From: an uncultured Bacteroidales bacterium
Lineage (GTDB): Bacteria; Bacteroidota; Bacteroidia; Bacteroidales; P3
NCBI GenBank assembly: GCA_900319595.1
Contig: ONOZ01000192.1
Location: 1-6,737, forward strand
DNA: 6,737 bases
Direction: 5' to 3'
The notes under the pieces are model-generated. The model was not told the DNA's origin. It did not search any database and saw only the letters and a program-made list of their open reading frames with translations. Shown here piece by piece: positions 1 to 6,128 of this stretch. The position numbers and the translations under genes were made by a program. Each line of letters opens with the position of its first letter. Positions within the stretch are counted from its first letter, which is position 1.

Positions 1-347
1 ACAAAGATAAGATTTTTTCTATATCAAATACTTTGTTTGTACCAGGTATGATAACAGATAAATTATTAGAATTGATATCAACGCAAAAAAATAAAAGCAA
101 ATTTACTCTTATAACAAAGGATTTTACACATATATTTTCTAACGAATTGAATACGTATAACTTCTTACGCAATGGTGGCAAAATTCTATGTTTGTATCGT
201 ACCAACTTATTGGCCATAACTGTTAATCCTCTATCTCCTCAAGGTTTTAAGTTAGATAGTGAAACTCTTTTGAGAAAATTAAGAGAAAAAATACCACTAC
301 CTATATATAATATAAGAGATGTTGCAAAGGATGTGATTTTACACTAA
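1..347 (+). CDS. kamB: KamB-like protein, C-terminal part (probable lysine 5,6-aminomutase reactivase subunit); 5' end outside window
   Basis: The reading frame is already open at the left edge (first full codon at base 3) and ends with TAA at 345-347, giving the last 114 residues of a longer protein. A TTG at 33 and an ATG at 48 lie in frame, but neither is needed as a start because no stop precedes them. The fragment is soluble, with no membrane segment. It carries the phrases 'LITKDFTHIF' and 'ITVNPLSPQG', which I recall from proteins encoded between lysine aminomutase genes and a MutS-like gene in lysine fermenters. Family knowledge: KamB and KamC are proposed to reactivate adenosylcobalamin- and PLP-dependent lysine 5,6-aminomutase (KamDE) in the cytoplasm. 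The gene ends one base before the KamC-like gene, so the two are almost certainly co-transcribed and probably translationally coupled. The name rests mainly on this pairing and is less certain than that of its partner. Confidence 0.62.
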   Translation, partial: KDKIFSISNTLFVPGMITDKLLELISTQKNKSKFTLITKDFTHIFSNELNTYNFLRNGGKILCLYRTNLLAITVNPLSPQGFKLDSETLLRKLREKIPLPIYNIRDVAKDVILH

Positions 348-348
348 G

Positions 349-1743
349 ATGTTATTTAAAATAAGAGACTTAAAAATGAATTTCAAACAAGCAATAAATG
401 ATAACCTTCAATTAAAAACCATTTACGAACATTTGGTTATTAAAACTGCTATGGGACGAGATCTTTTGTTTAATTTGGAGTTTTGCAACGATAAAGATTT
501 GTTAGAAAAGCAATACGAATTAACTCAAAAGTGCCAAGTATTCATTGAATCCATATCTGCTAATGATAAGATGTTATTAGAGTGCATCTTATACGATATT
601 CATAATATTACAGGGTCAATAAATTTACTTGAAAGAAAGGATAATTTAGATGATATTGGATTATTTGAGATTAAAGCATTTTGCTTATCTTGCAATCAAT
701 TGAATCAATCACTTTCCAATTTGAATTGCGATGATTTCATATTAGATTCATTTGAAGATATTGTTACTTTATTGGATCCTGAAGGTACAAAAAGCCGACA
801 ATTTTATATTTATAATGCTTATCATGCCGATATTTCAAGGCTGCGAACTGAATTTGAAAAATTAAAACAAGCAGACAGCCCTTTAACTGCTAATATTTAT
901 AATCAAATACTTGATATTGAAAACTCTATAAGGGAAAAAATCTGCAATGAAATTCGTCCTAAAATTATAAGATTAAAAAAGGCTGTATCACAGATTGCAC
1001 TTTTGGATTTGAGTGTAGCGAAGGCAGAATTAAATATTGATTTACATTTAGTTAGGCCTCAAATCAATGATTCTTACATAGAATATACAAAAATCTTTAA
1101 TCCTATCATAAAAGAAAATCTTAGTAAAAAAGGAAAAAATTTTCAAGCCATTGATATTAAATGTGATAGTAGAACGATTTTGATAACCGGTGCTAATATG
1201 GCCGGCAAAACGGTTATATTAAAAACTCTTGCCCTGAATCAATTGTTAGCACAATTTGGATTTTTTGTGGCAAGCGAACAAGCAAATATATGTTTGGTCG
1301 AAAACGTATTGCAATCTATTGGAGACAATCAAGATGAAAATCAAGGCTTATCCTCTTTTGCCTCTGAAATTCTTAAACTTAATAATATTGTTAAACAAGT
1401 TAAGACAAAAAAACGTTATCTTGTCTTGGTTGATGAACTTGCAAGGACGACAAACCCTATTGAGGGTGTCAAATTACTTAATGGCTTTATTGCTACGATC
1501 AATATGGGCAATTCAATTTGTATCATTACTACTCACTATTCAAATATTACTGCCCCATGCTTACATTTTAGGGTAAAGGGATTTATAAATAATAATCTAC
1601 AAGCACCTATTTCTATTGCTAACTTATCCGATAATATTGATTACTCTTTAATTGAAGATACTACAAACACCACTCCTATCGAAGCATTGACGCTTTGCCG
1701 ACTTCTTGGCATAGATTTTGATTGGCTTAATAGTTGTAAATAA
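349..1743 (+). CDS. kamC: MutS-like ATPase KamC (probable lysine 5,6-aminomutase reactivase ATPase)
   Basis: A 464-residue cytoplasmic ATPase with the MutS-type ABC domain at its C-terminal end. Visible motifs are Walker A GANMAGKT (281-288), signature-like NQGLSSFASEI (331-341), Walker B YLVLVDELARTTNPIEG (357-373, acidic pair D362-E363) and H-loop THY (395-397). About 270 mostly helical residues precede them, matching the MutS lever/clamp region. The mismatch-reading domain I with its Phe-x-Glu motif is absent, and the protein is roughly half the length of a true MutS, so mismatch repair is unlikely. The 'DELARTTNPIEG' variant and the KamB-like gene one base upstream point to KamC, which with KamB is thought to use ATP to restore inactivated KamDE mutase in anaerobic lysine degradation. 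I chose ATG 349 because it abuts the upstream stop. ATG 376 (Met10) is an alternative. The ATPase fold is certain; the role is inferred from family and context. Confidence 0.82.
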   Translation: MLFKIRDLKMNFKQAINDNLQLKTIYEHLVIKTAMGRDLLFNLEFCNDKDLLEKQYELTQKCQVFIESISANDKMLLECILYDIHNITGSINLLERKDNLDDIGLFEIKAFCLSCNQLNQSLSNLNCDDFILDSFEDIVTLLDPEGTKSRQFYIYNAYHADISRLRTEFEKLKQADSPLTANIYNQILDIENSIREKICNEIRPKIIRLKKAVSQIALLDLSVAKAELNIDLHLVRPQINDSYIEYTKIFNPIIKENLSKKGKNFQAIDIKCDSRTILITGANMAGKTVILKTLALNQLLAQFGFFVASEQANICLVENVLQSIGDNQDENQGLSSFASEILKLNNIVKQVKTKKRYLVLVDELARTTNPIEGVKLLNGFIATINMGNSICIITTHYSNITAPCLHFRVKGFINNNLQAPISIANLSDNIDYSLIEDTTNTTPIEALTLCRLLGIDFDWLNSCK

Positions 1744-1794
1744 AATATAAAGAAATATTTATGAATTATTTAAGTATGTATTTTTTTGATAGAT

Positions 1795-1802
1795 TATATT
1801 TG
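1795..1802 (+). promoter_or_regulatory. possible -7 element (TATATTTG) upstream of the T9SS substrate gene
   Basis: TATATTTG fits the Bacteroidetes -7 consensus TAnnTTTG and lies 34 bases before the ATG at 1837, in the 93-base gap after kamC. I see no TTTG at the usual 19-21 base spacing upstream (the only nearby TTTG, 1785-1788, is too close). This is therefore half a promoter in AT-rich DNA, and the call is weak. Confidence 0.3.
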
Positions 1803-1836
1803 TTACAATAAAATGACGTAAATTTCGTTTAAGTAT

Positions 1837-3297
1837 ATGATGAAAAATTTTATTATTTATATATTTTGTTTTATTTCTTTGGTTTGCAATTATCTTTCAG
1901 CACAAGAGGATTGTTTAGACTTTTCTAATTTGATTGGTGACAGTGTAGAATTGCTTACGGGCTACGACACTGAAAGTCATCAATGTAGTGTGCAGGATAC
2001 TGATTGGTTCAAATCTTTTGATGATACAAACTTACTTGATGCTCTTACTGATAATAATGTGAGAATAATTCCTTATGGAGAAACACACAGTGTAAGAGTG
2101 GGTAGAATTGAAGAACCAGACCAATATGACCAGAAAAGAGTTAGTTATACTATCAATGTTGATACTTCCAACTTTGATGTTTTAAAATTACAATATGCAG
2201 TCTATGGCACAAGACCATCAATTTGTTTTTCAGTATTGATATATGAGGTAGCAGAAAATAAAGAACACACAGAATGTTATGTACGCAAATATGTAAATGC
2301 AGATAATAATTGGAAACAATCACAAAATGGGGGAAGTTATAGGGATTGGGATTATTTCTATTTTGATTTAGCTCCATTTCATAATAAACAAATTGAGGTA
2401 CGTGTTATAATGAGTGTGGGCGAATATGAAGTAGGATATGCTTATTATACACTTAATTGCATGAAAATGGATGTCCAACAAATAAGTCCAATATGCGAAA
2501 CAAGTACGATAACACTTTCTGCAACAGATGGTTTTGATTATTCATGGCATAAAAAAGATTCTACCGAAGTATTAAGTACTAACAATACAATAGATATAGA
2601 CGTAACAGAATTAGATAATGAATATAACGAATATGTTTGTACTTTCATACCTGATGAGGATAACGGCTGTCCTTTTGAACGTTCATTTTTTGTACAAAAA
2701 AATATTCCTCAACATTATAATGACACAATATTTGTAGCACTCTGTGATACTGGATATTATGATAATAATTTTTCGGTAGATAGTAGCGGATTTTATACAC
2801 AAACATTACAATCAATTTATGGTTGCGACTCTATAGTTAATTTAGATTTCACTCGTTGGCCTGTTTTTAGAGATACAATAGAAGTACAGATATATAAAGG
2901 ACAGACTTATATAGACGAAAATTTTTCTGAAACAGAAAGTGGAATGTATGAAAAACGCTTTGCTGATACAAATGGTTGTGATAGTTTATTTGTGTTGAAT
3001 TTGAATGTAATCGAATTGAAGTTTCCAAATGTAGTAACTCCCAATGGTGATGGTATCAATGACATGTTTGAAGTTTTTAATGCTGATACTGTAATCTTAT
3101 TTGACGAAATGTTATTAAAGATATATAACCGTGCAGGCAAGCAGATTTTTGAACAGACAAATTTTAAAGAAAAATCAAAATGTTGGGACCCAATTGAAAC
3201 AAATACTCCAACAGGCACGTATTTCTATAGATTTATTGCAAAAGGACGTAGTAAAAATATAGATATAACGGGAGTTATAGAGGTTTTATATGAATAA
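1837..3297 (+). CDS. Secreted protein with type B T9SS C-terminal sorting domain and two GCDS repeats
   Basis: A 486-residue exported protein. An N-terminal signal peptide (about residues 1-23) ends in 'LSAQ'. Residues about 26-210 resemble the beta-sandwich domain common in Bacteroidetes surface proteins: 'HSVRVG', 'RVSYTINVD', then 'DWDYFYFDLAPF' and 'VGYAYYTLNC', the last two near where family members show W...DLs.y.G and GYAY motifs. Residues about 212-290 look Ig/PKD-like ('TITLSATDGFDYSW'). Two imperfect repeats follow (about 296-339 and 346-391), each ending in GCDS plus a beta strand. Residues 396-486 are the CHU_C/gliding-motility type C-terminal domain: 'FPNVVTPNGDGINDMF', 'LKIYNRAGKQIFE' and 'PTGTYFYRF'. 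Known role of that domain: it directs export through the type IX system to the surface or medium. No catalytic motif is visible, so adhesion or surface structure is likelier than enzymatic activity. ATG 1837 and 1840 are both possible starts. Confidence 0.87.
   Translation: MMKNFIIYIFCFISLVCNYLSAQEDCLDFSNLIGDSVELLTGYDTESHQCSVQDTDWFKSFDDTNLLDALTDNNVRIIPYGETHSVRVGRIEEPDQYDQKRVSYTINVDTSNFDVLKLQYAVYGTRPSICFSVLIYEVAENKEHTECYVRKYVNADNNWKQSQNGGSYRDWDYFYFDLAPFHNKQIEVRVIMSVGEYEVGYAYYTLNCMKMDVQQISPICETSTITLSATDGFDYSWHKKDSTEVLSTNNTIDIDVTELDNEYNEYVCTFIPDEDNGCPFERSFFVQKNIPQHYNDTIFVALCDTGYYDNNFSVDSSGFYTQTLQSIYGCDSIVNLDFTRWPVFRDTIEVQIYKGQTYIDENFSETESGMYEKRFADTNGCDSLFVLNLNVIELKFPNVVTPNGDGINDMFEVFNADTVILFDEMLLKIYNRAGKQIFEQTNFKEKSKCWDPIETNTPTGTYFYRFIAKGRSKNIDITGVIEVLYE
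2722..3009 (+). repeat. Two imperfect protein-level GCDS repeats inside the T9SS substrate
   Basis: Residues about 296-339 and 346-391 of the protein share a layout: a DTI strand, a short turn with NFS (first copy 'YYDNNFSVDSSGFY', second 'YIDENFSETESGMY'), then an aromatic-rich strand and GCDS followed by V/L-rich residues ('GCDSIVNLDF', 'GCDSLFVLNL'). The DNA of the two copies has diverged well beyond an exact repeat, so this is an old domain duplication rather than a recent tandem expansion. Such units commonly occur in series just before type B sorting domains in Bacteroidetes. Confidence 0.75.
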
Positions 3298-3317
3298 ATT
3301 TCTATATCATATAAAAC
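3283..3317 (+). terminator. Perfect 11-bp inverted repeat over the stop codon; candidate terminator or mRNA 3'-end hairpin
   Basis: GTTTTATATGA (3283-3293) is exactly reverse-complemented by TCATATAAAAC (3307-3317), with a 13-base loop (3294-3306). The left arm lies in the last codons of the T9SS substrate gene and the stop TAA (3295-3297) is in the loop. The stem is A/T-rich and no T run follows, so it is a poor classical intrinsic terminator. Its position nevertheless suits a transcript-end or mRNA-stabilising hairpin before the O-methyltransferase gene. Confidence 0.4.
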
Positions 3318-3380
3318 AAAGTCAACAAATATAACAATTGCAAAAACTATATATTATATTTACAAATTAAATCTTGGTAT

Positions 3381-4052
3381 ATGAACAATATTTCAAATCA
3401 AGAAAAGCAGATTCACCCGTTTGTAGATAAAAGAATTGAGGATTATTGCAATCAACATCATTCCAATAATAGCAAAATATTGCAAAATTTAGATAGGCAG
3501 ACACATCTACATTTCGTTAAGCCAAATATGATTAGTGGAGCGTGGCAAGGTGAGTTTTTGATGTTGATTTGCAAGATGTTGAAGCCTAAACGTATTTTGG
3601 AAATAGGAACATTTTCGGGTTATGCTACGACTTGCTTTGCTTTGGCTACGGATAAGGATTGCCATATAGATACTATTGAGGCTGTTAGGGAATACGAACA
3701 ATTCTTAATTAAGAATTTTACTGAAAATAAGGTAATTGAGAAAATCAAAATTCATTTTGGTCAAGGCTTAGAGATAATTCCAACGCTTAAAGAAAGATAT
3801 GATTTGATTTTTTTGGATGCAGAAAAGATACATTACCCTAACTACTACCCCATTTTAGTCGAGAAACTCAATAGTGGCGGGGTTTTACTTGCCGATAACA
3901 TTCTTTGGTATGGTAAAGTTGCTCTTGAGCATTGCAATGATAAAGATACTCAGGCAATTAGACAATTTAATAGGTTAGTAACCGAAGATGAACGGTTGGA
4001 AAATATGATTATTCCAATAAGGGACGGGATAATGGTAGCCAGACGGCGATAA
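3381..4052 (+). CDS. Class I SAM-dependent O-methyltransferase (COMT / YrrM-TrmR-like family)
   Basis: A 223-residue soluble enzyme, a normal full length for bacterial members of methyltransferase family 3. It transfers a methyl group from S-adenosylmethionine to a hydroxyl group, usually with a divalent metal. Visible features: helix with 'ISGAWQGEFL' (51-60), SAM-binding motif I LEIGTFSGYA (73-82), acidic E100 ending the second strand ('DTIEAV'), FLDAEK (144-149) and ADN (171-173). D146, D172 and N173 correspond to the metal ligands of catechol O-methyltransferase. The tail 'IPIRDGIMVARRR' is the usual family ending, so the stop at 4050-4052 is native. The substrate is unknown: small phenolics and tRNA wobble 5-hydroxyuridine (TrmR) are both known in this family. 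The gene has an 83-base upstream gap with TATATTTA at 3355-3362 as a weak -7-like sequence. Its final 78 bases overlap the convergent gene on the minus strand. Confidence 0.88.
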   Translation: MNNISNQEKQIHPFVDKRIEDYCNQHHSNNSKILQNLDRQTHLHFVKPNMISGAWQGEFLMLICKMLKPKRILEIGTFSGYATTCFALATDKDCHIDTIEAVREYEQFLIKNFTENKVIEKIKIHFGQGLEIIPTLKERYDLIFLDAEKIHYPNYYPILVEKLNSGGVLLADNILWYGKVALEHCNDKDTQAIRQFNRLVTEDERLENMIIPIRDGIMVARRR

Positions 4053-4505
4053 TTGACGAGCAAAAGAAGCAGAAATTTCTAAAAAAGAATTTTCACCAAA
4101 TAAAACCTTCAAATCCAAATCTGCACCAATGATGTTAAACAAACCATTATAGAATACATCGCCTGAAATAATAACATTCTCGTTCGCTTTGTAGGAAAGT
4201 CCCATATACATTGCACCAGCATTTTTTCCTCTTGGAGCAAAATCCGACAATTCCTTTGCAGTATTTACATTAAACACGTTTGCACCTAAATAAAGCGTGG
4301 TTTTGTTGTTTAATTGTTTGGAATAATCCACACCAAACGTATTGATGAAAAAATTATTAGCAAAATAATCCTGCCCAAATGTAGTTGTCATGTGCAGGGC
4401 TATATGCTCTTTTTTCTCCTCTACCCTATTGTCTGTATTGCGTTCTTGTGCAGGTAGAATAATCACCGATAATAATGCGATAAATACAAAAATAAATTTT
4501 TTCAT
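3975..4505 (-). CDS. Small predicted outer-membrane beta-barrel-like protein (hypothetical)
   Basis: A 176-residue protein starting at ATG 4505; a GTG directly before it (4508) is also in frame, but the ATG followed by Lys-Lys is the natural signal-peptide start. The hydrophobic leader ends near 'ILPAQ', then a short charged stretch. Strands of alternating hydrophobic residues follow ('TTLYLGANVF', 'AMYMGLSYKA', 'NVIISGDVFYN', 'SFLEISASFA'), a pattern expected of a small outer-membrane barrel. The last residues, 'FIFGY', are aromatic, as is usual for barrel termini. I recognise no named family. It starts 19 bases after the stop of the upstream barrel gene on the same strand, so the two are probably co-transcribed. 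The final 25 codons and stop lie antisense within the O-methyltransferase gene. The native C-terminus may therefore be correct, or may be a read-through extension after loss of an earlier stop. Confidence 0.66.
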   Translation of the reverse strand: MKKFIFVFIALLSVIILPAQERNTDNRVEEKKEHIALHMTTTFGQDYFANNFFINTFGVDYSKQLNNKTTLYLGANVFNVNTAKELSDFAPRGKNAGAMYMGLSYKANENVIISGDVFYNGLFNIIGADLDLKVLFGENSFLEISASFARQLSPSGYHYPVPYWNNHIFQPFIFGY

Positions 4506-4524
4506 CACTGTGATTATGATATTC

Positions 4525-5511
4525 TTATAACTTCATTCCGTGTTTAAACTTATCAAAGAAGAAAGATACGGTAAACATAAGCGTATGATGACGTGGAGAA
4601 GTCATTTTATCCATACCAAAATATTCCCAAGATGTTCTATAAGGTTCTCCTTTGTCGTTGTAGTATAAATTGTATTTAGGGTCGGTTGGCGAAATTGGGT
4701 TATCACCATGTACTCTCTCTACATAACGATTTGAAAAGTCATAATCGTAATTATATAAATATGTTAGGGAGTATTGATAATTGAACATAAATTGAAAACT
4801 CTTATATTCAAAACCTAAACCAACTTGAATGCCACCATCTATTCTGTAAGTACCATCTGAAAGAAAAGTATCATCTTCGTCAGCCCAATAAACACCTGCA
4901 CCATGTACTGTATGGTCGCAACCAATTAAGTTATAAACTCCTAATTCCTCGTTTATATAAGGTTTTTGTAATGGGTCATGAAACTTTCTCGGTAATCCTC
5001 CTTCGCCATAATGGTCATGAAAATTAGTCATACCATAAACACCTACGCCAAGAAATAAACCGCCCGATACAAGTAAATCAACTTCTTTTATTGGATACTT
5101 ATAAATCATTTCTATTGGCAATTGCACATAATTTGCAACGGCATTTATCTCAACATCTTGTGATTTAAGTTCATAACCCTTGGTTGTATATATCAAACTT
5201 GCCTGAGCATACCAACGATTCCATATTTTTGCCTGAGCCGTAAGACCAAAATTATAGCCCAACTTACTTCTTGTGTCCGTGAATCCTATATAATTTTTGT
5301 CAATATCAAAAAACGCCAATCCGTTCCATATATCCAGTCCGGTAGCAGAGGTCAAATCACTGATATTCACACCTGCCCTCAAACCTAAACGTACTTTATT
5401 GCGATTATCATCTGGTCGGCGAATAGCATTATCCAAATATCTTTGAGCATTTACACTGCTAACAAAAATCAAAGCAAATAATATTATACTTATATATCTT
5501 TTATACTTCAT
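4525..5511 (-). CDS. PorT-family-like outer-membrane beta-barrel protein
   Basis: A 328-residue exported protein. A signal peptide (about 1-23) ends in 'VNAQ'. The mature part matches the outer-membrane beta-barrel (PorT-like) family of Bacteroidetes in order: 'LGLRAGVNISDL' (42-53), 'YNFGLTAQAKIW' (86-97), 'YAQASLIYTTKGYEL' (101-115), 'NYVQLPIEMIYKYP' (127-140) and 'LLVSGGLFLGVGVYG' (146-160). These correspond to the typical raG.n.S, ElgY..kG, yleiPl..ky and Gp..g strands. A polar, His/Asp/Tyr-rich stretch (about 162-222) looks like a long surface loop. Further strands follow ('IQVGLGFEYK', 'FQFMFNYQYS') and the last is 'HTLMFTVSFFF' before a charged tail. Family membership does not give a function: PorT itself works in type IX secretion, but most relatives are uncharacterised. 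It is the first gene of a likely two-gene operon with the small barrel protein 19 bases downstream. Confidence 0.83.
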   Translation of the reverse strand: MKYKRYISIILFALIFVSSVNAQRYLDNAIRRPDDNRNKVRLGLRAGVNISDLTSATGLDIWNGLAFFDIDKNYIGFTDTRSKLGYNFGLTAQAKIWNRWYAQASLIYTTKGYELKSQDVEINAVANYVQLPIEMIYKYPIKEVDLLVSGGLFLGVGVYGMTNFHDHYGEGGLPRKFHDPLQKPYINEELGVYNLIGCDHTVHGAGVYWADEDDTFLSDGTYRIDGGIQVGLGFEYKSFQFMFNYQYSLTYLYNYDYDFSNRYVERVHGDNPISPTDPKYNLYYNDKGEPYRTSWEYFGMDKMTSPRHHTLMFTVSFFFDKFKHGMKL

Positions 5512-5530
5512 AACTATTCAAATTAGATTG

Positions 5531-5538
5531 CAAATATA
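5531..5538 (-). promoter_or_regulatory. Candidate -7 element (TATATTTG) for the barrel-protein operon, preceded by a T tract
   Basis: On the minus strand TATATTTG fits TAnnTTTG and ends 19 bases before the ATG at 5511, leaving a very short leader. It is directly preceded by T residues; the A run on the plus strand at 5538-5548 is 11 long and its last base is the first T of the element. No TTTG is found at the usual -33 spacing. A rightful promoter here is plausible, but only half of the consensus is present. Confidence 0.42.
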
Positions 5539-5580
5539 AAAAAAAAAATTGTCATAGCGAGTAAATTTCTATTTTTTTTG
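5538..5580 (-). terminator. Weak candidate terminator after the membrane-protein gene (A/T stem plus T run)
   Basis: Just after the TAG stop (5569-5571) the minus strand reads AAATT (5568-5564), a 13-base loop, AATTT (5550-5546) and then the rest of an 11-T run. The A8 tract in the last codons (5572-5579) could extend pairing with those T residues. The stem has almost no G or C, so folding would be weak. If used, the T run would serve both as a terminator tail and as part of the next gene's promoter. Confidence 0.22.
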
Positions 5581-6057
5581 ATATTTTGTTTCAAATTTTA
5601 TATAATTAAACTTTTCAAGTTCTTCTGCTGTCAAGTTTAAATCAAATTTTACTTTAATAGATGTTGGACGATGTGTAATTATCAATAATATTGCAAAAAT
5701 ATCAAATATAATAACTCCTATCTGTTTAGATAATAGCATTATAATAAAACATACTATACTAATCATCATGTAACACAACATTTGATTCGTATAGATTGTT
5801 TTATATTTTACGATTTTTGTCAAAAGTTCTTGTTCTTTCAATTTTTTGATTTGACGTTTTTCATATTTACCTGCAAATAATACCAAAACAGCAATGGTCA
5901 ATATTGTTATAGTAATCCACCAGGAAAAGTTGCTTTGTGATGAGTAGGAATTATTTTTTAAAACTATTGGTATCAAGAGTGTTAGCAATGATGCTAAAAT
6001 AGTTACTATTAAGGTGGATAGCCATGAAATTCTTAATATCTGCAAATACCTTTCCAT
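5569..6057 (-). CDS. Predicted four-helix inner-membrane protein of unknown function
   Basis: A 162-residue protein with four hydrophobic segments at about residues 10-33, 45-62, 94-110 and 113-128, and no cleavable signal. Helices 2 and 3 are separated by a charged cytoplasm-like linker, 'KYEKRQIKKLKEQELL' (64-79), which may be helical. The soluble tail has 'HRPTSIKVKFDLNLTAEELEKF' characteristics, namely an Arg-Pro-Thr (130-132) after helix 4 and an acidic amphipathic end. I recall uncharacterised Bacteroidales membrane proteins with the same order (two helices, Lys/Glu-rich linker, two helices, then RPT and an Asn/Leu/Glu tail), but no function is known to me. The gene is divergent from the TonB receptor and 57 bases upstream of the barrel operon. 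Whether it shares the operon's transcript is unclear. An A8 tract sits in its last codons (5572-5579), so small sequencing errors would alter only the final residues. Confidence 0.68.
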   Translation of the reverse strand: MERYLQILRISWLSTLIVTILASLLTLLIPIVLKNNSYSSQSNFSWWITITILTIAVLVLFAGKYEKRQIKKLKEQELLTKIVKYKTIYTNQMLCYMMISIVCFIIMLLSKQIGVIIFDIFAILLIITHRPTSIKVKFDLNLTAEELEKFNYIKFETKYQKK

Positions 6058-6100
6058 ATTATTATATTGTATATATTTTTATTAAAGAAATATTAAGTTG

Positions 6101-6108
6101 CAAAGGTA
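6101..6108 (-). promoter_or_regulatory. Candidate -7 element (TACCTTTG) for the membrane-protein gene
   Basis: The minus strand has TACCTTTG followed by CAAC, a close match to the Bacteroidetes -7 pattern TAnnTTTG and its common TTTGCA context. It lies 43 bases upstream of the ATG at 6057. No TTTG lies 19-21 bases further upstream, so the -33 half is missing or degenerate. Confidence 0.5.
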
Positions 6109-6128
6109 ATACAAATTTTTATTATTTA

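Noticed and set aside
33..347. Stand-alone 104-residue gene starting at TTG 33
   Set aside because: The frame is open back to the window edge with no stop, and the residues before the TTG continue naturally, so this is the tail of a longer gene.
1256..1576. 106-residue open frame inside kamC
   Set aside because: It is a shifted-frame shadow of the strongly conserved ATPase coding region, with no leader or family resemblance.
349..1743. DNA mismatch repair protein MutS
   Set aside because: Only the ATPase and lever-like parts are present; the length and missing domain I do not fit, and the KamB-like neighbour gives a better explanation.
1744..1794. Intrinsic terminator after kamC (T7 run at 1781-1787)
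   Set aside because: No stem with any G/C or a convincing length precedes the T run; the short AAATA/TATTT pairing is expected in DNA this AT-rich.
2153..2377. 74-residue minus-strand open frame
   Set aside because: It is antisense to the clearly coding T9SS substrate and has His/Leu/Tyr-rich composition typical of a shadow frame.
2907..3218. 103-residue minus-strand open frame
   Set aside because: It is antisense to the conserved type B sorting domain and resembles no known protein.
3507..3701. 64-residue minus-strand open frame
   Set aside because: It is antisense to the SAM-binding core of the methyltransferase and has no independent support.
4506..4508. GTG start for the small barrel protein
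   Set aside because: The ATG immediately after it gives the normal Met-Lys-Lys signal-peptide start, and using GTG adds only one residue.
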